Shown piece by piece: positions 8,374 to 16,416 of a stretch of DNA of 64,000 bases. The DNA lies in NCBI GenBank assembly GCA_943788195.1, contig CALSPH010000001.1, forward strand, positions 247,673 to 311,672, given 5' to 3'. Every line of letters starts with the position of its first letter. Position 1 is the stretch's first letter. The notes under the pieces were generated by a model. That model ran no database searches, was not told where the DNA came from, and saw only the letters and a program-made list of their open reading frames with translations. Source of the DNA: an uncultured Bacteroidia bacterium (GTDB lineage: Bacteria > Bacteroidota > Bacteroidia > NS11-12g > UBA955). The translations under genes and the position numbers were made by a program.

Positions 8374-8832
8374 ATGATTGGTAGAATTACACTTTTTTTA
8401 CTCATTAACTTTGCCGCCTTGGGTCTTGGTGGTCTCTTTACGGGCAAAGGGGTAGCATCAGATTGGTACAGTAATCTAATGAAAGCTCCATGGACTCCAC
8501 CTGGTTGGGTATTTGGTGCTGCGTGGACCACTATTATGATTTGTTTTGCTATTTATATGGCACAGCTTTGGCCCAACGTGCAAAACAAAAAACTGCTCAT
8601 TGGCCTGTTCACCATCCAATGGCTGTTAAATGTGCTCTGGAATCCTGTATTCTTTCATTTCCATAATCCACTGCTTGGTCTATTTGTAATTACAGCGCTA
8701 ACTATTCTAGTAGGTCTTTTATTGGTCTATTATTATCCAGAACTTAAAGCAAAAAGCCTTCTTTTAATGCCCTATTTTCTTTGGCTCATTGTTGCAACAT
8801 CTTTAAATGCTTATATTCTAATCCAGAATTAA
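8374..8832 (+). CDS. tspO: TspO/MBR family tryptophan-rich sensory protein
   Basis: From the ATG at 8374 the protein has 152 residues, normal for TspO, and five membrane helices. The Trp/Pro signature WYSNLMKAPWTPPGWVFGAAW is intact, as is WNPVFF in helix 3. TspO binds porphyrins and can modulate tetrapyrrole and photo-oxidative responses in bacteria. A TTG at 8344 would add ten polar residues and is less likely. It lies between a small membrane protein and a dehydrogenase gene that starts 2 nt after its stop, so this is an operon. Confidence 0.92.
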   Translation: MIGRITLFLLINFAALGLGGLFTGKGVASDWYSNLMKAPWTPPGWVFGAAWTTIMICFAIYMAQLWPNVQNKKLLIGLFTIQWLLNVLWNPVFFHFHNPLLGLFVITALTILVGLLLVYYYPELKAKSLLLMPYFLWLIVATSLNAYILIQN

Positions 8833-8834
8833 GT

Positions 8835-9711
8835 ATGGGAAAATATATAACAAACAAAATCATTTTTATGACTGGGGCAACCTCTGGTTTAGGTAAAATT
8901 AGTGCGTTAAAATCGGCAGCAGACGGAGCCACTGTGATTGTACTAGCTAGAAATAAGGATAAAGGTTTAAAGTTGACTGAAGAGTATAAATTGAACTTTC
9001 CTGCTGGTCAAGGGAAAATTGAACTGATTGAAGGTAACCTAAGTTCATTCCAATCCATTGTAAAAGCGTGTAAAGAAGTAACCTCTAAATATCCTATAAT
9101 AGATATGGTTGTGAATAACGCTGGGATAATGAATTTTGACCCCTTACAATCTAAAGATGGGATTGAAGAAACCTTCCAAGTAAACTTATTGGCGCCCATA
9201 CTTATTTGCAATTTATTGTATGATCAATTAAAAAAATCAAAGGGAGCTAAAATCATCTTTACTAGCTCCGCCTTGCATCAAGGTGATATCAACTTTGATA
9301 ATCTGGAATTCAAGGACAATTATCGGCAGTTTAGGCAGCTATCGTCAGTCTAAACTAGGCGTCATTCTTATTTGCAGAACGCTTGCAGAATCCTTAAGAA
9401 AACATCACATCAATATTTATGCCCAACACCCCGGCATCGTAAGAACTGAATTGGGTAGAAATGCCCGTTGGTTTTCTAAAGTAATCTTTAACATAATGGG
9501 AAAGTCTCCGGAAAAAGGATCTCAAACACTCAGCTATCTCATCGAGACCGACCCCATAAAACTTCAATCTGGTGCTTATTATGCTAATAAAAAAGAGACC
9601 AAGACAACACCCCAAAGTTATGATATTGACATGGGGAAGAAGCTGATTGAGGTGGTTCAAACTTATTTAGACCAACACCTTACACCCAATGACTTCTTAT
9701 CAATTGATTAA
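8835..9711 (+). pseudogene. Frameshifted short-chain dehydrogenase/reductase (SDR)
   Basis: The first frame encodes a Rossmann fold with TGATSGLG (residues 13-20), NNAG (about 95) and FTSSALHQG, then shifts near 9320-9335 and stops at 9351-9353. The other frame resumes with GSYRQSKLG, which supplies the catalytic YxxxK, and continues to 9711. Read together, the protein is a complete classical SDR of the retinol-dehydrogenase-like type (about 290 aa). As written, the catalytic Tyr and Lys are lost from the first product. It starts 2 nt after tspO. Confidence 0.88.
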
Positions 9712-9730
9712 CTTGATATGATTACCTAAA

Positions 9731-9823
9731 ATGGAAAACGTACAACTCACCGAAAGGGTTAGTGCTATGCAAGGGCATTGGGTATGTTGCTGAATTCATC
9801 ACACAAATGACAAAGGCTTAACC
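9731..9823 (+). pseudogene. Probable remnant of a SAM-dependent methyltransferase with a large internal deletion
   Basis: A frame beginning at 9731 reads MENVQLTERVSAMQGHW and stops after 20 codons. From memory this resembles the N-terminus of a methyltransferase family with an AMQGHW start motif. Immediately after, a different frame reads YVAEFITQMTKA and stops at 9821-9823, a plausible C-terminal end. The two pieces abut within about 10 nt, as expected if several hundred bases were deleted between them. A homology search of both pieces would decide this. Confidence 0.35.
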
Positions 9824-10032
9824 ACTTGAAAATTGATGCATGTCGCTTTCACCTTAAGTAGAATATGAGCAATCGTTCAAAAAAGAAACTTTGTAATGAT
9901 TTTTATGTTTTCACTAAAAAAATATTTCATCCTTATTGGCTTAAACATTAGTCTAAGAGTAAATACATTGCCTAAACTAAAAATATTTTAATTATTTTTT
10001 GGGGGTAAAGCCCGTTTCGATTGTATTAGGTT
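9824..10032. promoter_or_regulatory. Leader of the FecR-like gene with a possible ECF-type promoter
   Basis: No gene of clear merit is visible. The last 45 bp contain a T-run followed by GGGGGTAAAG and then GTATTA, ending at the FecR start. This layout recalls the sequence in front of ECF-sigma/FecR loci in Bacteroidota, but no sigma-factor gene is present. The promoter reading is inference. Confidence 0.35.
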
Positions 10033-11092
10033 ATGAAAGGTAAGATTATGAAAGACCAACTCAAATCGAATATTATAACTAAACACCTCGCTGGTTTATG
10101 CACCAAAGAGGAAGAAAAGTTTTTAAAAGAATGGTTAAAGCGCGACCCGCGTCACCATGAATTTTTTGCAGCAATTCAATTTCAAGCTCAGGTAAGTCCA
10201 TTTCAAATGGCCCTAAAACATGCCTAAAGTAGACTATATAGAGATGGCGAAAGCCTTAGGGCAAAAGCAAGAACTTCCGCTGCCGGTAGAAGAACAAGAT
10301 CTCTTTGCCCAGATTTGGGATATATCTTCGGAATACACGTCTACTTTCGATAGTGCCAAAAGTTTTGAAAAACTATCTGCTGCTATAAAAGCACCCAAAA
10401 GAAGTAACAGAAATTACATTTGGGTTGCGGCAGCTTCGGTATTGCTTATCATTGGTGTAGCATTATTTAATCTGCTTCCTAACAAAGAAGCTTCTTTCGC
10501 TACGCTCAAAGGAGAACATAAAACCATTTTACTTGACGATCAAAGTGAAGTTCAAATGCAAGGCGGCAGTGAGCTCATTCTTGATAAACAATTCAATAAT
10601 GAAACCCGATCAATGCATTTAGAGGGTGTTGCCTTTTTTGATGTTGCTAAGAATCCAGAAAAACCTTTTATCATCCATACTAAACGAGGTACTGTACGTG
10701 TCTTGGGTACTTCATTCACTGTACATGCAGAAGACGAAACGCAACGATTTGCGGTTGACGTTTATGAAGGACGTGTAGAAGTTAAAAATGATCAAGGCGC
10801 TGAAGTTTTAACCAAAGGAATGCATCTAGAAATGGATAAAGATGGTCAAATGAAAATTGGCTCAACTAATGGTCTATTGCACTACACCATTGATCAATTT
10901 GTTTTTGTTAACAGTAGAGTAGCAGATATAGTGAAAGAAATTGAAAACAAATTTGGGGTTGATGTAAATTACGATCAATCACTCGCAAATCAAAAAATCA
11001 CGCTTAAAACTAAGGCTAAAACTGCTGATCAATTATTGCGCATTCTATCTGGAACGCTTGATAGTGAGTTTAGCACTTCTAAAGCACCCTAG
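10033..11092 (+). pseudogene. FecR-like anti-sigma factor, split into two overlapping frames
   Basis: The first frame (10033-10227) encodes the FecR N-terminus, ITKHLAGLCTKEEEKFLKEWLKRDP. The second (10220-11092) carries the remainder: one membrane helix (about residues 66-86), the periplasmic FecR beta-helix with TVRVLGTSFTVHAE, and a C-terminal DUF4974-like domain (VADIVKEIENKFGVDVNY). They overlap by 8 nt, and removing one T at about 10226 fuses them into about 352 residues, a normal FecR length. FecR proteins transmit a TonB-receptor signal to an ECF sigma factor. No sigma or SusC/TonB gene is adjacent. Two coupled proteins are possible but less likely. Confidence 0.75.
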
Positions 11093-12408
11093 TGTTTCCA
11101 TATCTTAAAAACGTATTTAAGCAATACAAATACCACTAAGCCTGCAATTACACCGATTAGCACATCTGTAAAAATGATGGTTATTACGGTAGTCAAAAAC
11201 ACAGCTAAATTCCTTTTCCCCTTCTTGAAAAATTTGATGAACACTTGAGGTTTAGCGAGGCGATATCCCGCTACCATTAATACAGCTGCTAAGCCAGACA
11301 TCGGTATGGTGTTTAGTATAAATGGGACAAATAAAACAGCTATCAAAATTAAGACGCCATGATAAATCGCGGACATTTTTGTTTTAGCCCCAGCACTGGC
11401 ATTAACTGAAGATCGAACCACAACTGAAGTCAACGGTAAGGCACCTACCAGGCCAGCAGCAAAGTTTCCAATGCCCTGTGCTAATAACTCACGATTGGGG
11501 CCACTGACGCGCTTATATGGATCAATATCATCAGCAGCCTCCAAACTGAGCAATGACTCTACACTACCCACCAAAGCAATTTGCAATCCTATTATCCAAA
11601 CCAATCCATTCCCAATTCCCGCCATGTTTGGATGATTTAGGCTATTTCGAACATCTTGGAAACTTGAAAATATAGGCAAATCAACTAATACCACATCTGG
11701 ATACAATGGATGAAAATCGTTGAATATGATAAGCTTATTCGCTATAATCGCAACCAATAAACCAATAAGCATTGCTGGAATTAATTGAAGTACTTTGTTC
11801 AATTTAGAAACACGTGTCCAAATCCATATACTGATTATCCCAACGATTGTTATAATAACTGCTTTATAATTAATGTACTTTAAGCTGTATGCAATTTCAG
11901 TAAAGGTATTTCTTCCGTCTTTTTGAAAGAATTCTTCATCTCCTTCAAAATCCGCATTGAACCCCAACGCATGCGGAATTTGTTTCAGCAAAAGAATTAT
12001 ACCTATTGCAACCATTAACCCTTTAATTACTTCTATGGGCACCCAAGTGGCAAATTTACCCGCCTTGAACACTGCAAAAACAATCTGGAGCAAACCTGAA
12101 ATGAGGACAGCCAATATGAAAAGTTCATAGTTATGATTAAGGGTTTCAATACCAGCCGATACAATCACAAACAAACCGGCTGCTGGGCCACTGACACTGA
12201 TATGGGAATTTGAAAAGAGTCCTACAATTATGCCTCCAATAATACCTGAAAGCAATCCGTTAAAGGCGCTGGTCCCTGATGCAACTGCAATACCCATGCA
12301 TAGCGGTATGGCAACCAAAAACACAACTATGGATGAAATAAAGTCCTTTAAGAAACTGCTCTTAAAATATCCTTTCTTAAGAATAGGTATATCAACTTTA
12401 TTCAACAT
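11089..12408 (-). CDS. SulP-family inorganic anion transporter
   Basis: The 439-residue protein has 10 or more membrane helices and SulP motifs: VAIPLCMGIAVASGTSAFNGL near the N-terminus and SVSGPAAGLFVIV. SulP/SLC26 proteins move sulfate, bicarbonate or related anions. The cytoplasmic STAS domain usual at the C-terminus is absent, as the protein ends just after the last helix, so this is a short-form member. Its stop codon overlaps the FecR-like stop on the opposite strand. It is divergent from msrB. Confidence 0.92.
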   Translation of the reverse strand: MLNKVDIPILKKGYFKSSFLKDFISSIVVFLVAIPLCMGIAVASGTSAFNGLLSGIIGGIIVGLFSNSHISVSGPAAGLFVIVSAGIETLNHNYELFILAVLISGLLQIVFAVFKAGKFATWVPIEVIKGLMVAIGIILLLKQIPHALGFNADFEGDEEFFQKDGRNTFTEIAYSLKYINYKAVIITIVGIISIWIWTRVSKLNKVLQLIPAMLIGLLVAIIANKLIIFNDFHPLYPDVVLVDLPIFSSFQDVRNSLNHPNMAGIGNGLVWIIGLQIALVGSVESLLSLEAADDIDPYKRVSGPNRELLAQGIGNFAAGLVGALPLTSVVVRSSVNASAGAKTKMSAIYHGVLILIAVLFVPFILNTIPMSGLAAVLMVAGYRLAKPQVFIKFFKKGKRNLAVFLTTVITIIFTDVLIGVIAGLVVFVLLKYVFKIWKH

Positions 12409-12424
12409 ATTTGTTTTCTTGACT

Positions 12425-12432
12425 TAATTTTG
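12425..12432 (+). promoter_or_regulatory. Putative -7 box (TAATTTTG) for msrB
   Basis: The box matches TAnnTTTG in the divergent gap between SulP and msrB and ends 45 nt before the chosen msrB start. Confidence 0.4.
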
Positions 12433-12477
12433 ATGCTACTTTAAAACCAAACAATCCGTTTGCACGTTAGTTTGAAT

Positions 12478-12987
12478 ATGAAAGCTTTATTAATTGGCAC
12501 AATAATACTATTTGCAATTGGTTGTACAAATTCCAAACCAACCCATAACGAAGAAATTACACACAAAATGGATAATACGAAAGAAGAATTAAACGATTCC
12601 GTTCCAACCACCGAAGCAGGTTGGAAAGCAAAACTTAGCCCTGAAGAATACCGAATTTTGCGTGAGAAAGGAACTGAACGGGCGGGTACCGGTCAATATG
12701 ATAAGCATTGGGACAGTGGTGTATACGTTTGCAAAGGTTGCGGTAACGAGTTGTTTACCAGCAACACCAAATTTGATGCACATTGCGGCTGGCCCAGTTT
12801 CTATCAAGGAATTGACAAAAGCAAAATAAAAGAAGTGCTGGATACCTCATTTGGAATGTCTAGAACTGAAGTACAATGCGCAAATTGTGGAGGGCATCTT
12901 GGTCATGTTTTTAATGACGGTCCTGAGCCCACAGGTTTAAGATATTGTATTAACAGTGTTAGCCTAGGTTTTGAGAAGAAGAAATGA
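12478..12987 (+). CDS. msrB: Peptide-methionine (R)-S-oxide reductase, predicted lipoprotein
   Basis: From the ATG at 12478 the protein has a lipoprotein signal ending LFAIGC (Cys16), so it is probably membrane anchored in the cell envelope. The MsrB fold is complete: zinc pairs CKGC and CANC, the substrate motif HCGWPSF and the catalytic RYCINS near the C-terminus. It reduces the R-epimer of methionine sulfoxide in oxidised proteins. A TTG 18 nt upstream would spoil the signal peptide and was not used. It fits the oxidative-stress content of the region. Confidence 0.95.
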   Translation: MKALLIGTIILFAIGCTNSKPTHNEEITHKMDNTKEELNDSVPTTEAGWKAKLSPEEYRILREKGTERAGTGQYDKHWDSGVYVCKGCGNELFTSNTKFDAHCGWPSFYQGIDKSKIKEVLDTSFGMSRTEVQCANCGGHLGHVFNDGPEPTGLRYCINSVSLGFEKKK

Positions 12988-13112
12988 GATAGACCCTGAA
13001 CTCAATCTCAGTGCGTCTATTCATTTCACATAATTGGTATTCATTTTAGTTCAACGGCTTTTAGAATGAGACGGATGTAAAACGTCACATAACAGGTTAT
13101 CATTTTATTTCT

Positions 13113-13120
13113 TACTTTTG
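13113..13120 (+). promoter_or_regulatory. Putative -7 box (TACTTTTG) for the channel gene
   Basis: The box matches TAnnTTTG and ends 13 nt before the ATG at 13134. Confidence 0.45.
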
Positions 13121-13133
13121 GTCAAACCAAAAA

Positions 13134-15068
13134 ATGAAACCCACATTTAGGCAAAAGTCCCGTTATCAATTTGAACGTTTTATCAATAAAGGTGGCTCAA
13201 GCATCTTCAAAAGCCTCATTGTAGTTTTTATTTTTGGGTTTCTACTTATCATTGGCCTACGCTACCTTTTGCTGGCTTTTTTTCCTGAGCTTGATTATCT
13301 CCAAAGCTTTTGGGATCATATTTGGGTGACTTTCCTAGAAATGACTGCCCCTGGCAACATGAATCAGGATAATGCATCCCCAGTGTGGTTAAAAATTACC
13401 GCCATTCTTGCGGGTTTTACCGGAGTAATCTTACTTTCCATGCTGATTGCATTTATCACGTCATGGCTAAATTCACAACTGCACACATTCCGCAAAGGCA
13501 GGGGCAAAGTTTTCGAAGAAGAGCATACGGTTATTTTGGGTTGGAATGAACGTGTAATAGATATTATCCGTGAGCTCATTATTGCTAACGAAAGTGAAAA
13601 ACGTGCTTGTATAGTGGTTTTAGCAGATCGCGAAAAAGAACATATCGATGACCTGTTGACCAAACGTCTGCCTAATACTAAAACCACCGTTGTGATTACC
13701 ACCAGTGGTAACCCTTCCAATATAAATGAATTACGTAGAATCAATATCACTAGTGCCAAATCCGTCATTTTGCTTGCCAAATGCTCAGAAAACGCCTCTT
13801 TTGAAGAAAAAATTGCTTCTGATATACAAGCCATAAAATCTATTATAGCAATAAAGTCTTGTCAAAATGATGAGAATTCAATTCCAATCATTAGTGAAAT
13901 ATTTACACCTCAAAAACGAAAAATAATTGAGTTTTTTAACGACAAAAATATTATTGCTTTGGATAGTTGGAATATCATGGGTAAGCTAATGACACAAACC
14001 TCGCTTACCAGTGGTTTGCAGTTGGTTTACAATGAGATTCTTTCCTTTGATGGTTGTGAAATATACTTCTATAATGCAAATTGGAGTGATATGAACTTCT
14101 TTGAATTGGCTTATCATTTTGAAGATGGTATTCCCTTGGGAGTTTATCGAGAAAACGGGGAACTTATACTTAGACCAACTGAAGATTTAACACTACAACC
14201 AAGCGATGAAATCATTATTCTAGCTGAAGATGACTCCAGTATAAAATACAACCCTAAGCCCCTTTATCAATCCGTATCATTTCCAAAGTCCAATCTCAAA
14301 TTAGAGCAAAAAATCATATCAACACTCATCCTCGGGTGGCATGATGTTGCTGAAATACTAATTTCAGAGGCCTCAGACTACCTACTTCCAGGATCACATT
14401 TTGATATAGTATACCATAAACCAAGTGTAAATTTAAAAACGAAAGTTGAATCGCTTCAAAAATCATCACCCGAACTTAGTTTATCTTTATTAGATAATAA
14501 TCCTATGGACGCTGAACAACTTACAGCACTTGAACCTGAGAAATATGATCACCTAATTATTCTCTCACAAGATACGGAAGATCATGATGCCGATAAAGTT
14601 GATTCAGACACCTTAATCATTCTGTTGTTGTTACGAAGTATGATGAAAGAAAACTTCTCTCCAAAAATACTTACTCAGGTGCTTAATTCTGAAAACCAAG
14701 AACTCATTCATCAAACCGATGTAGATGATTTCATTATTAGCAATCGCCTTATCACGAGTATCTTGGCTCAATTGAGTGAGGAACCTAGGATAAAACTTCT
14801 GTACGATGATTTATTTTCAGAAGACGGGAGTGAGATTTATGTAAAACCTGCTCATCTATATTTTGAACAATTTCCAATAGAACTTAAATTTATGGATGCC
14901 ATGTATGCCGCGAATCAAAGAGAAGAAATTTGTTTGGGTATTCGTAAAAACGATAAAATGAAGAACCCCAATTCAAATTTTGGTGTACGACTAAACCTGC
15001 CTAAAGATGAATCCATAGTGCTAACTAAAGATGATTATTTAGTGGTTCTATCTGAGGATGAATTATAA
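13134..15068 (+). CDS. CASTOR/POLLUX-like ion channel with tandem RCK-type domains
   Basis: The 644-residue protein has two strong N-terminal helices (about residues 27-50 and 84-112) flanking a pore-like segment (IWVTFLEMTAPG). Two Rossmann-like regulatory domains follow: the first opens with HTVILGWNERVIDIIREL, the second with STLILGWHDVAEILI. This is the layout of the CASTOR/POLLUX/SYM8 family of cation channels; plant members conduct potassium or calcium at the nuclear envelope. The bacterial role is probably ion homeostasis. A strong terminator follows directly. Confidence 0.88.
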   Translation: MKPTFRQKSRYQFERFINKGGSSIFKSLIVVFIFGFLLIIGLRYLLLAFFPELDYLQSFWDHIWVTFLEMTAPGNMNQDNASPVWLKITAILAGFTGVILLSMLIAFITSWLNSQLHTFRKGRGKVFEEEHTVILGWNERVIDIIRELIIANESEKRACIVVLADREKEHIDDLLTKRLPNTKTTVVITTSGNPSNINELRRINITSAKSVILLAKCSENASFEEKIASDIQAIKSIIAIKSCQNDENSIPIISEIFTPQKRKIIEFFNDKNIIALDSWNIMGKLMTQTSLTSGLQLVYNEILSFDGCEIYFYNANWSDMNFFELAYHFEDGIPLGVYRENGELILRPTEDLTLQPSDEIIILAEDDSSIKYNPKPLYQSVSFPKSNLKLEQKIISTLILGWHDVAEILISEASDYLLPGSHFDIVYHKPSVNLKTKVESLQKSSPELSLSLLDNNPMDAEQLTALEPEKYDHLIILSQDTEDHDADKVDSDTLIILLLLRSMMKENFSPKILTQVLNSENQELIHQTDVDDFIISNRLITSILAQLSEEPRIKLLYDDLFSEDGSEIYVKPAHLYFEQFPIELKFMDAMYAANQREEICLGIRKNDKMKNPNSNFGVRLNLPKDESIVLTKDDYLVVLSEDEL

Positions 15069-15097
15069 AAAAAGCCGAGGCGATACCTCGGCTTTTT
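15069..15097 (+). terminator. Bidirectional intrinsic terminator
   Basis: A perfect 12-bp stem (15069-15080 with 15086-15097, core GCCGAGG) closes a 5-nt loop and is flanked by A and T runs, so it can work on both strands. It separates the channel gene from the convergent DUF6952 gene. Confidence 0.93.
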
Positions 15098-15116
15098 ACA
15101 CTGTTATGGTTTATAA

Positions 15117-15374
15117 TTAGGTGTCAATAGAACCCATTACACGTTGCATAAATTCATTTAATGCTTCCTTTTCACTCTTTCCTTCTCTCATCAGGTTTTG
15201 GACTTCCAAAGCACCAAACATATTGGACAATAACTCACCGATCACATCCAGCTCTTCATCTTTAACCGAATTGCTTTCAGAAAGATTTTCTAAAAATGCA
15301 ACTGCTTCCTGAACATAATCCTCATCATGCTCTTCAATGAACTGATTGATATGTTTAATTACTGGCAGCCTCAT
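15117..15374 (-). CDS. DUF6952-type small acidic protein linked to AhpC/thioredoxin
   Basis: This 85-residue helical protein has the conserved ends MRLPVIKHINQFIEEHDEDYVQ and FMQRVMGSIDT and the core KDEELDVIGELLSNMFGALEV. I recognise it as a conserved small Bacteroidota protein encoded beside peroxiredoxin and thioredoxin genes. Its start overlaps the thioredoxin gene by 20 nt, so the two are likely translationally coupled. Its function is unknown; the repeated neighbourhood suggests an accessory role in peroxide defence. Confidence 0.8.
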   Translation of the reverse strand: MRLPVIKHINQFIEEHDEDYVQEAVAFLENLSESNSVKDEELDVIGELLSNMFGALEVQNLMREGKSEKEALNEFMQRVMGSIDT

Positions 15375-15669
15375 CTATAAATGTTTTTAAATTTTCTGCT
15401 TTATTGGTCTGCGTTTGAGCCACTAATACTCCGTTCCTAAATGCTGCAAACGTAGGCAGGTTATCTACTTTGGCCAACTTTCTGGATTCTGGAAACTTTT
15501 CAGCATCTGCCAATACAAATTCGGCTGATTCCATCTCTCCTGCGTGTTTTTTAAACTTTGGTTTCATCAACCGGCAATTGCCACACCATCCTGCAGAATA
15601 CTGAACAAAAACCAATTCATTTTCCTGCACGATTTGCGCTAAGTTATCTTCTGCTAATTCTTGTAACAT
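15355..15669 (-). CDS. Thioredoxin-family protein (WCGNC active site)
   Basis: From the ATG at 15669 the product has 104 residues with a single thioredoxin fold: FVQYSAGWCGNCRLMKPKF for the redox pair and the cis-Pro loop NLPTFAAFRNG. The active site is CGNC rather than the classical CGPC, which may shift its redox potential (inference). It lies 14 bp after ahpC and overlaps the DUF6952 gene, so it probably reduces AhpC or acts beside it. Confidence 0.9.
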   Translation of the reverse strand: MLQELAEDNLAQIVQENELVFVQYSAGWCGNCRLMKPKFKKHAGEMESAEFVLADAEKFPESRKLAKVDNLPTFAAFRNGVLVAQTQTNKAENLKTFIDEAASN

Positions 15670-15683
15670 AGTTGATAATCTAA

Positions 15684-16322
15684 TTAATGACTGCTTAAGT
15701 ATGATGCCACGCCATCTCTGTCGGCATTCATTGCATCCTTGCCTTCTTCCCAATTTGCTGGACAAACCTCACCGTGGTTTTGAACATGTGACCAAGCATC
15801 AATTAATCTAATAAATTCGTTTACATTTCTACCAAGTGGCATATGGTTAACTCCTTCATGGAAAATAGTTCCAGTTTCATCAATCAAATATGTCGCTCTA
15901 TATGAAACTGAATCTCCAACAAGAATATCAGCATCCAGCTCTTCATTATAATGCACATCTGAGATATCCAAAATATCCAAAATTGCAGACAAATTACGAT
16001 TGCTATCTGCTAATAATTTGTATGTTACGCCTTCAATACCACCGTTGTCTTTTGGAGTATTTAGCCAAGCAAAATGAACTTCTGCAGTATCGCAAGATGC
16101 GCCAATTACAATGGTATTTCTTTTTTCAAATTCTGGCAAGGCTGCTTGAAAAGCATGCAATTCTGTTGGACAAACGAAGGTGAAGTCTTTAGGGTACCAA
16201 AACAATAATACCTTCTTATTATTTTTGGTTGCTTCTTCAAATACATTCAATTGAGTTGTTTCACCCAATTGATCGATTGCTGTAACTGCTAAGTTTGGAA
16301 ATTTTCTTCCTGTAAATGACAT
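15684..16322 (-). CDS. ahpC: Alkyl hydroperoxide reductase C / 2-Cys peroxiredoxin
   Basis: The 212-residue protein has the peroxidatic Cys51 in DFTFVCPTE and the resolving Cys187 in GEVCPANW, the arrangement of typical 2-Cys peroxiredoxins. It reduces hydrogen peroxide and organic hydroperoxides in the cytoplasm and needs a reductant. No ahpF is in the window, so the adjacent thioredoxin is the likely donor. It is divergent from oxyR, with a -7 box at 16349-16356 and an OxyR operator further upstream. Confidence 0.96.
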   Translation of the reverse strand: MSFTGRKFPNLAVTAIDQLGETTQLNVFEEATKNNKKVLLFWYPKDFTFVCPTELHAFQAALPEFEKRNTIVIGASCDTAEVHFAWLNTPKDNGGIEGVTYKLLADSNRNLSAILDILDISDVHYNEELDADILVGDSVSYRATYLIDETGTIFHEGVNHMPLGRNVNEFIRLIDAWSHVQNHGEVCPANWEEGKDAMNADRDGVASYLSSH

Positions 16323-16348
16323 AGTTTTATATTTTTATTAATTCTGTA

Positions 16349-16356
16349 CAAAGTTA
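16349..16356 (-). promoter_or_regulatory. Putative -7 box (TAACTTTG) of ahpC
   Basis: The box, read on the minus strand, matches TAnnTTTG and lies 26 nt before the ahpC ATG. The OxyR operator at 16390-16415 would sit roughly 45-70 bp upstream of the resulting transcription start, a usual position for activation. Confidence 0.6.
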
Positions 16357-16389
16357 TGCAGAAGTTATCATTGATAAAAACGAAAAAAA

Positions 16390-16415
16390 CTATAGTTTTG
16401 ATAGACAGAATCTAT
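16390..16415 (+). promoter_or_regulatory. OxyR operator (three half-sites)
   Basis: The spacing is exact: CTAT (16390-16393), 7 nt, ATAG (16401-16404), 7 nt, CTAT (16412-16415). This matches three of the four elements of the established OxyR consensus ATAG-N7-CTAT-N7-ATAG-N7-CTAT. The outer element on the ahpC side is not conserved. The site ends one base before the oxyR start and covers its -7 box, suggesting activation of ahpC and repression of oxyR. Confidence 0.8.
16393..16400 (+). promoter_or_regulatory. Putative -7 box (TAGTTTTG) of oxyR
   Basis: The box matches TAnnTTTG, lies inside the OxyR operator and ends 16 nt before the oxyR ATG. Confidence 0.5.
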
Positions 16416-16416
16416 A

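Noticed and set aside
12460-12477. TTG start for msrB
   Set aside because: It would place charged residues before the lipoprotein signal; the ATG at 12478 gives a clean signal.
13364-13834. Minus-strand open frame of 156 codons inside the channel gene
   Set aside because: It lies wholly inside a well-supported CASTOR/POLLUX-like gene and its Ser-rich translation shows no domain.
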